Of a stretch of 35,126 nt of DNA, positions 34,301 to 35,126 are shown one piece after another (position 1 is the stretch's first letter; each line of letters begins with the position of its first letter). Source of the DNA: an uncultured Prevotellaceae bacterium (GTDB lineage Bacteria > Bacteroidota > Bacteroidia > Bacteroidales > Bacteroidaceae); NCBI GenBank assembly GCA_902800245.1, contig CADCDY010000035.1, forward strand, positions 1-35,126, written 5' to 3'. A model generated the notes under the pieces. That model searched no databases. It had not been told where the DNA came from and saw only the letters and a list, made by a program, of their open reading frames with translations. Made by a program: the position numbers and the translations under genes.

Positions 34301-35126
34301 AAAAACTTGACAAGTGTTCAGGGAATCAGTAATTTAAAAACGGATAATGTGAATAATATGATGAATATGTTCTGTGGTTGTTCTAAACTGACAGAATTAG
34401 ACGTTAGTCATTTTAATACTTCAAATGTTACGAATATGTATTGTTTGTTTAGGGAGTGCGGGTTCACAAGTTTTGACCTAAGCAATTTTAATACTGAGAA
34501 CGTGACGGATATGAGGCAAATGTTTTATGGCTGCGCAAATCTGACTACTCTTAACATTAGGGGTTTTAATACAGCCAATGTAACAGACATGTCTCATATG
34601 TTTTTCTCATGTTATCGTCTTCAAAATCTTGATGTTTCAAGCTTCAATACTTCGAACGTAACAAATATGAGTTATATGTTTATGGATTGTGGAAGTCTTG
34701 AAACCTTAGATTTAAGCGGATTTAATACTTCAAAAGTAACAAGTATGGTTTCTATGTTTGAAGTATGTCAAAACTTGCTTAATCTTAATTTGGATGGATT
34801 TAACACAGCGAATGTGATAGATTTCCAAAATATGTTTGAGAGATGTTACAATCTCATAGATCTAGATATTAGTAGCTTTAGCATTTCCAATGAGAGTGTT
34901 ACAAATAATATGTTCTCTGGCTGTACTAAACTTGCAGCCATTCAGGTGGGCTATGCGGAGATTCCTGCTGAAGAGTATGCTAATATTGGCAACCCGAACC
35001 TGCTGGTGTATGTCAACGAGGCGCGGCTGGCTCCTGAGGGCGTGCAGAACGTCGTGGTGAACGGTGTGGCGAAGGAAATTGTGCTGAAGGACGCTGAGGG
35101 CAACAACAACTGGTACTGCCCGGAGC
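28337..35126 (+). CDS. Giant multi-module BspA-like surface protein (3' end beyond window)
   Basis: Open from ATG 28337 to the window edge, at least 2,263 residues, with the frame checked at several points along its length. Signal peptide at about 1-27 (RLFKTLFVLLLVVLGYTNMQA). Five repeat modules follow. Most share a head with (P)YAVLS, LTFYYDDKK, RNGMSVGPF and, where complete, an exit with YARIDGGPNSSTPGYF; the core is an array of 26-residue DUF285 repeats. Between modules lie all-beta domains, two of them cohesin-like (about 29184-29620 and 30713-31190), plus a longer pair at about 32046-32975. The last part, LLVYVNEARLAPEGVQNVVV, leads into a C-terminal domain cut off here. It is surely secreted and probably cell-surface. 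It is opposite to, and shares an intergenic region with, the caspase operon. Confidence 0.9.
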   Translation, partial: MMKQKRLFKTLFVLLLVVLGYTNMQAQGTVAGDAAPYAVLSENTNGGLVLTFYCDDQKTARNGMDVGPFENAGGRGWENARTNITTVVFDDSFANCTELTSTAFWFYGCDHLTEIVGISNLKTDNVTNMEWMFRGCSGLTILDVSGFKTENVFDFGLMFMDCSSLTSLDISNFKTDNMLYMNYMFYDCSGLTTLDMSNFKTDKVTAIDHMFYNCSGLTTIYAGNDWTTAAVTSGEDVFAGCTNLVGGKGTAYNPDHVDYTYARIDGGPNSTTPGYFTEKNGQNVLSVANITLPQNSEAPLIVSYQFDAADKYTAYQFELELPEDLEFVMAGGTDVAFVKGDCHDDSHLVEANLVGGVLKVVGLSTTNAPLNGTSGVLLTFTIKPKSAVTVGQSFTGFIKNIEIVPVEGEKKVLAPSSFTVTIDQQASFEPYAVLSDNNSILTFYYDDKKTERNGMSVGPFVDYEMRGWANVASSITKVIFDDAIEDYKFLTSTAYWFGGCSNLTEIVGLDRLKTLNVTNMNQMFSDCSSLTSLDVSNFNTSSVMNMGSMFKDCSSLTSLDVSGFNTDNVTGMDWMFSGCSGLTNLDVSNFKTDNMTNMKNMFYGCSGLTSLDVSNFKTDNVTNMLSMFSGCSGLTTLDVSNFNTANVTHMSSMFESCSGLTSLDVTNFKTDNVTDMATMFSNCSNLTSLDLSNFETDNVTDMFRMFYSCSGLTTIYVSDKWSTASVIEMNGSDVFFECTALVGGAGTHYNPDHTNYTYARIDGGPNSSTPGYFTDKNAPVVTNPEPYAVLSEAPISVSGNNPVVTVADVFVVPGGTASFAVNLKDGKANAYTAMTLYAYFPTTGFTTTGDYTVANVWTKASGVVGDVNSEGLAVIPFASSEPIPESVVNNLVIVDFRVADNVPLGNYSVTLKKTLFEYNLSDKDYADDVTFIIKVVDQATYDEHEESIVPTGSGKYTLTFYYDTEKEQRNGMGVGPFSQPSDRGWANVASSITKVVFDDAFEDYKSLTSTAFWFDECSDLTEIFGLDKLRTLNVTDMNHMFSGCHDLSSLDVSNFKTDNVTNMSYMFNRCSGLTSLDVSNFKTDNVEYMAGMFFDCASLTSLDVSNFSTAKTTDMSGMFAQCSNLTTLDVSNFNTSSLNFMTGMFQNCSGLTSLDLSNFNTSNVTDMRYVFYECSNLATIYVGEGWNTSSVYVGENMFAGCPVLVGGAGTHYNPDRTDHEYARIDGGPNSQTPGYFTFKDAPVVDPNGLVLTGKIDNYWYDETGNPDGFEAIIINVPLPPGEVSIWENNVLNTFIENKLAFTTQNGEPVDNVTGRILFTEKDHWKTFDGGRILVYEDANMQGEVAEIDPEWGMIRILNTDVTFRLLSATDRYVSLPLCVKAYIGDDEMPLTNGSFTVMLTKPLSIESISLVEISFENSEEVSVPLDELIHLQDWRNKQLVRNDSPDLYEYYRVDSPIITGTENGEELNKIIMTDLGSPDGSLHSLSEMAPDLAVSYNPDLNHGMLTFVNNGGQLGSFTIFVPVTINHEWGYLSGQVIIKVHEGDMPADAEPYAVLSDNNTVLTFYYDEHKEERNGMSVGPFTEDYDFNRQRDIVDSGWDEHRESITHVVFDSSFSNCSTITSTAFWFFFCENLTTITGISNLRTDNVTNMEAMFNDCSSLTSLDVSGFNTVNVTDMSGMFRGCSVLTNLDVSHFNTDKVTDMRNMFGDCRALTSLDVSHFNTVNVTDMQGMFGGCQTLVTLDLSTFNTGKVTNMINMFAGCWSLTSLNLSNFNTFAVTNMEQMFYDCLDLQNLDISSFNTSSVINMYNMFASCRTLTTLDISSFDTNNVTDMRQMFIDCAKLKTIYAGNGWSTQSVTMGDGMFNECANLVGGAGTHFDPDHVDYTYARIDGGPDSSTPGYFTRVGDQPWVDPNVGDPEPYAVLSDNNTVLTFYYDDKKAEWNGMDVEFSPVDNVPWRDYREIVTTVVFDNSFANCTSLNSTAYWFFNFKNLTSVQGISNLKTDNVNNMMNMFCGCSKLTELDVSHFNTSNVTNMYCLFRECGFTSFDLSNFNTENVTDMRQMFYGCANLTTLNIRGFNTANVTDMSHMFFSCYRLQNLDVSSFNTSNVTNMSYMFMDCGSLETLDLSGFNTSKVTSMVSMFEVCQNLLNLNLDGFNTANVIDFQNMFERCYNLIDLDISSFSISNESVTNNMFSGCTKLAAIQVGYAEIPAEEYANIGNPNLLVYVNEARLAPEGVQNVVVNGVAKEIVLKDAEGNNNWYCPE
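28690..29010 (+). repeat. DUF285 array A
   Basis: About four 78-bp units (NFKTDNVTNM..MF..CSGLTTLD). The module ends with YARIDGGPNSTTPGYF near 29155. Confidence 0.8.
29184..29620 (+). other. Cohesin-like beta domain 1 of the giant protein
   Basis: About 145 residues after module A: LSVANITLPQNSEAPLIVSY, a LELPEDLEFV strand, and a closing VLLTFTIKPKSAV. The order of strands resembles cohesin-type domains. Identity is not certain. Confidence 0.45.
29874..30490 (+). repeat. DUF285 array B
   Basis: About eight 78-bp units, close to one another, e.g. NFKTDNVTNMLSMFSGCSGL. Module ends PNSSTPGYF near 30658. Confidence 0.85.
30713..31192 (+). other. Cohesin-like beta domain 2, inserted in a module head
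   Basis: About 160 residues with VTVADVFVVPGGTASFAVNL, NAYTAMTLYAYFP and LVIVDFRVADNVPLGNYSV. It sits between EPYAVLSE (30689-30712) and LTFYYDTEK (from about 31208), which are adjacent in the other modules. Confidence 0.5.
31430..31890 (+). repeat. DUF285 array C
   Basis: About six units, e.g. NFKTDNVTNMSYMFNRCSGL. Module ends near 32045. Confidence 0.85.
32046..32975 (+). other. Unrecognised all-beta region between modules C and D
   Basis: About 310 residues, probably several beta domains (LVLTGKIDNYWYDETG; RILVYEDANMQGEVAEI; GSFTIFVPVTINHEWGYL). No enzyme motif is visible. I cannot name a family. Confidence 0.4.
33254..33890 (+). repeat. DUF285 array D
   Basis: About eight units, more diverged than B and C (SHFNTVNVTDMQGMFGGC). 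Confidence 0.85.
34320..34925 (+). repeat. DUF285 array E
   Basis: About eight units, more A/T-rich in codon use than arrays A-C. It passes into LLVYVNEARLAPEGV without the YARIDGGP exit. Confidence 0.8.

Noticed and set aside
28690-34925. Possible CRISPR array, given regular 78-bp repeats
   Set aside because: The repeats are coding, in frame, diverged and without unique spacers; no cas gene is present.

Overview
The window looks like a chromosomal piece of a Bacteroidota genome, most likely Prevotella or a close relative. The grounds are repeated Bacteroidota promoters of the form TTTG-N19/21-TAnnTTTG, AT-rich start regions mostly without Shine-Dalgarno motifs, BACON and BspA-type (DUF285) surface proteins, and a C-terminal tail of the NLNGQR...KGLYIVNGKK type. 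The species call is inference.

Left end (1-3071): a tandem/inverted repeat, a small antitoxin-like ORF, a 45-codon gene missed by length cut-offs, and a BspA-like surface protein, all on the minus strand, with a terminator and a clear promoter. Polysaccharide block (3072-16905): a lone plus-strand GT4 glycosyltransferase converges on a heptose module (gmhA-like isomerase plus a fused nucleotidyltransferase/heptose-bisphosphate phosphatase). Upstream lies a tight eight-gene minus-strand operon: Wza-like SLBB export protein, Wzx-like flippase, a GT2/acetyltransferase fusion, Wzz-like chain-length protein, EpsG-like polymerase, then three GT4 glycosyltransferases. Together these would build, flip, polymerise and export a surface polysaccharide. 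No initiating sugar-phosphate transferase, tyrosine kinase or heptose kinase is visible.

Centre (17043-20404): the tmRNA gene ssrA, then a PEGA/beta-barrel protein whose signal-peptide codons start right at the tmRNA 3' end, then a BACON lipoprotein and a strong bidirectional terminator.

Right (20421-28176): a seven-gene minus-strand operon driven by one textbook promoter. All products look secreted or envelope-bound: two paralogous small proteins, a DUF4384 protein, a beta-barrel-like protein, a leucine-rich-repeat/caspase protease, a stand-alone CHASE2 membrane protein and a transglutaminase-like Cys/His/Asp protein. This is the best candidate for an undescribed system: a periplasmic or surface caspase module. 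From the same intergenic region a divergent promoter drives a giant multi-module BspA-like protein (at least 2,263 residues) that runs off the window end.
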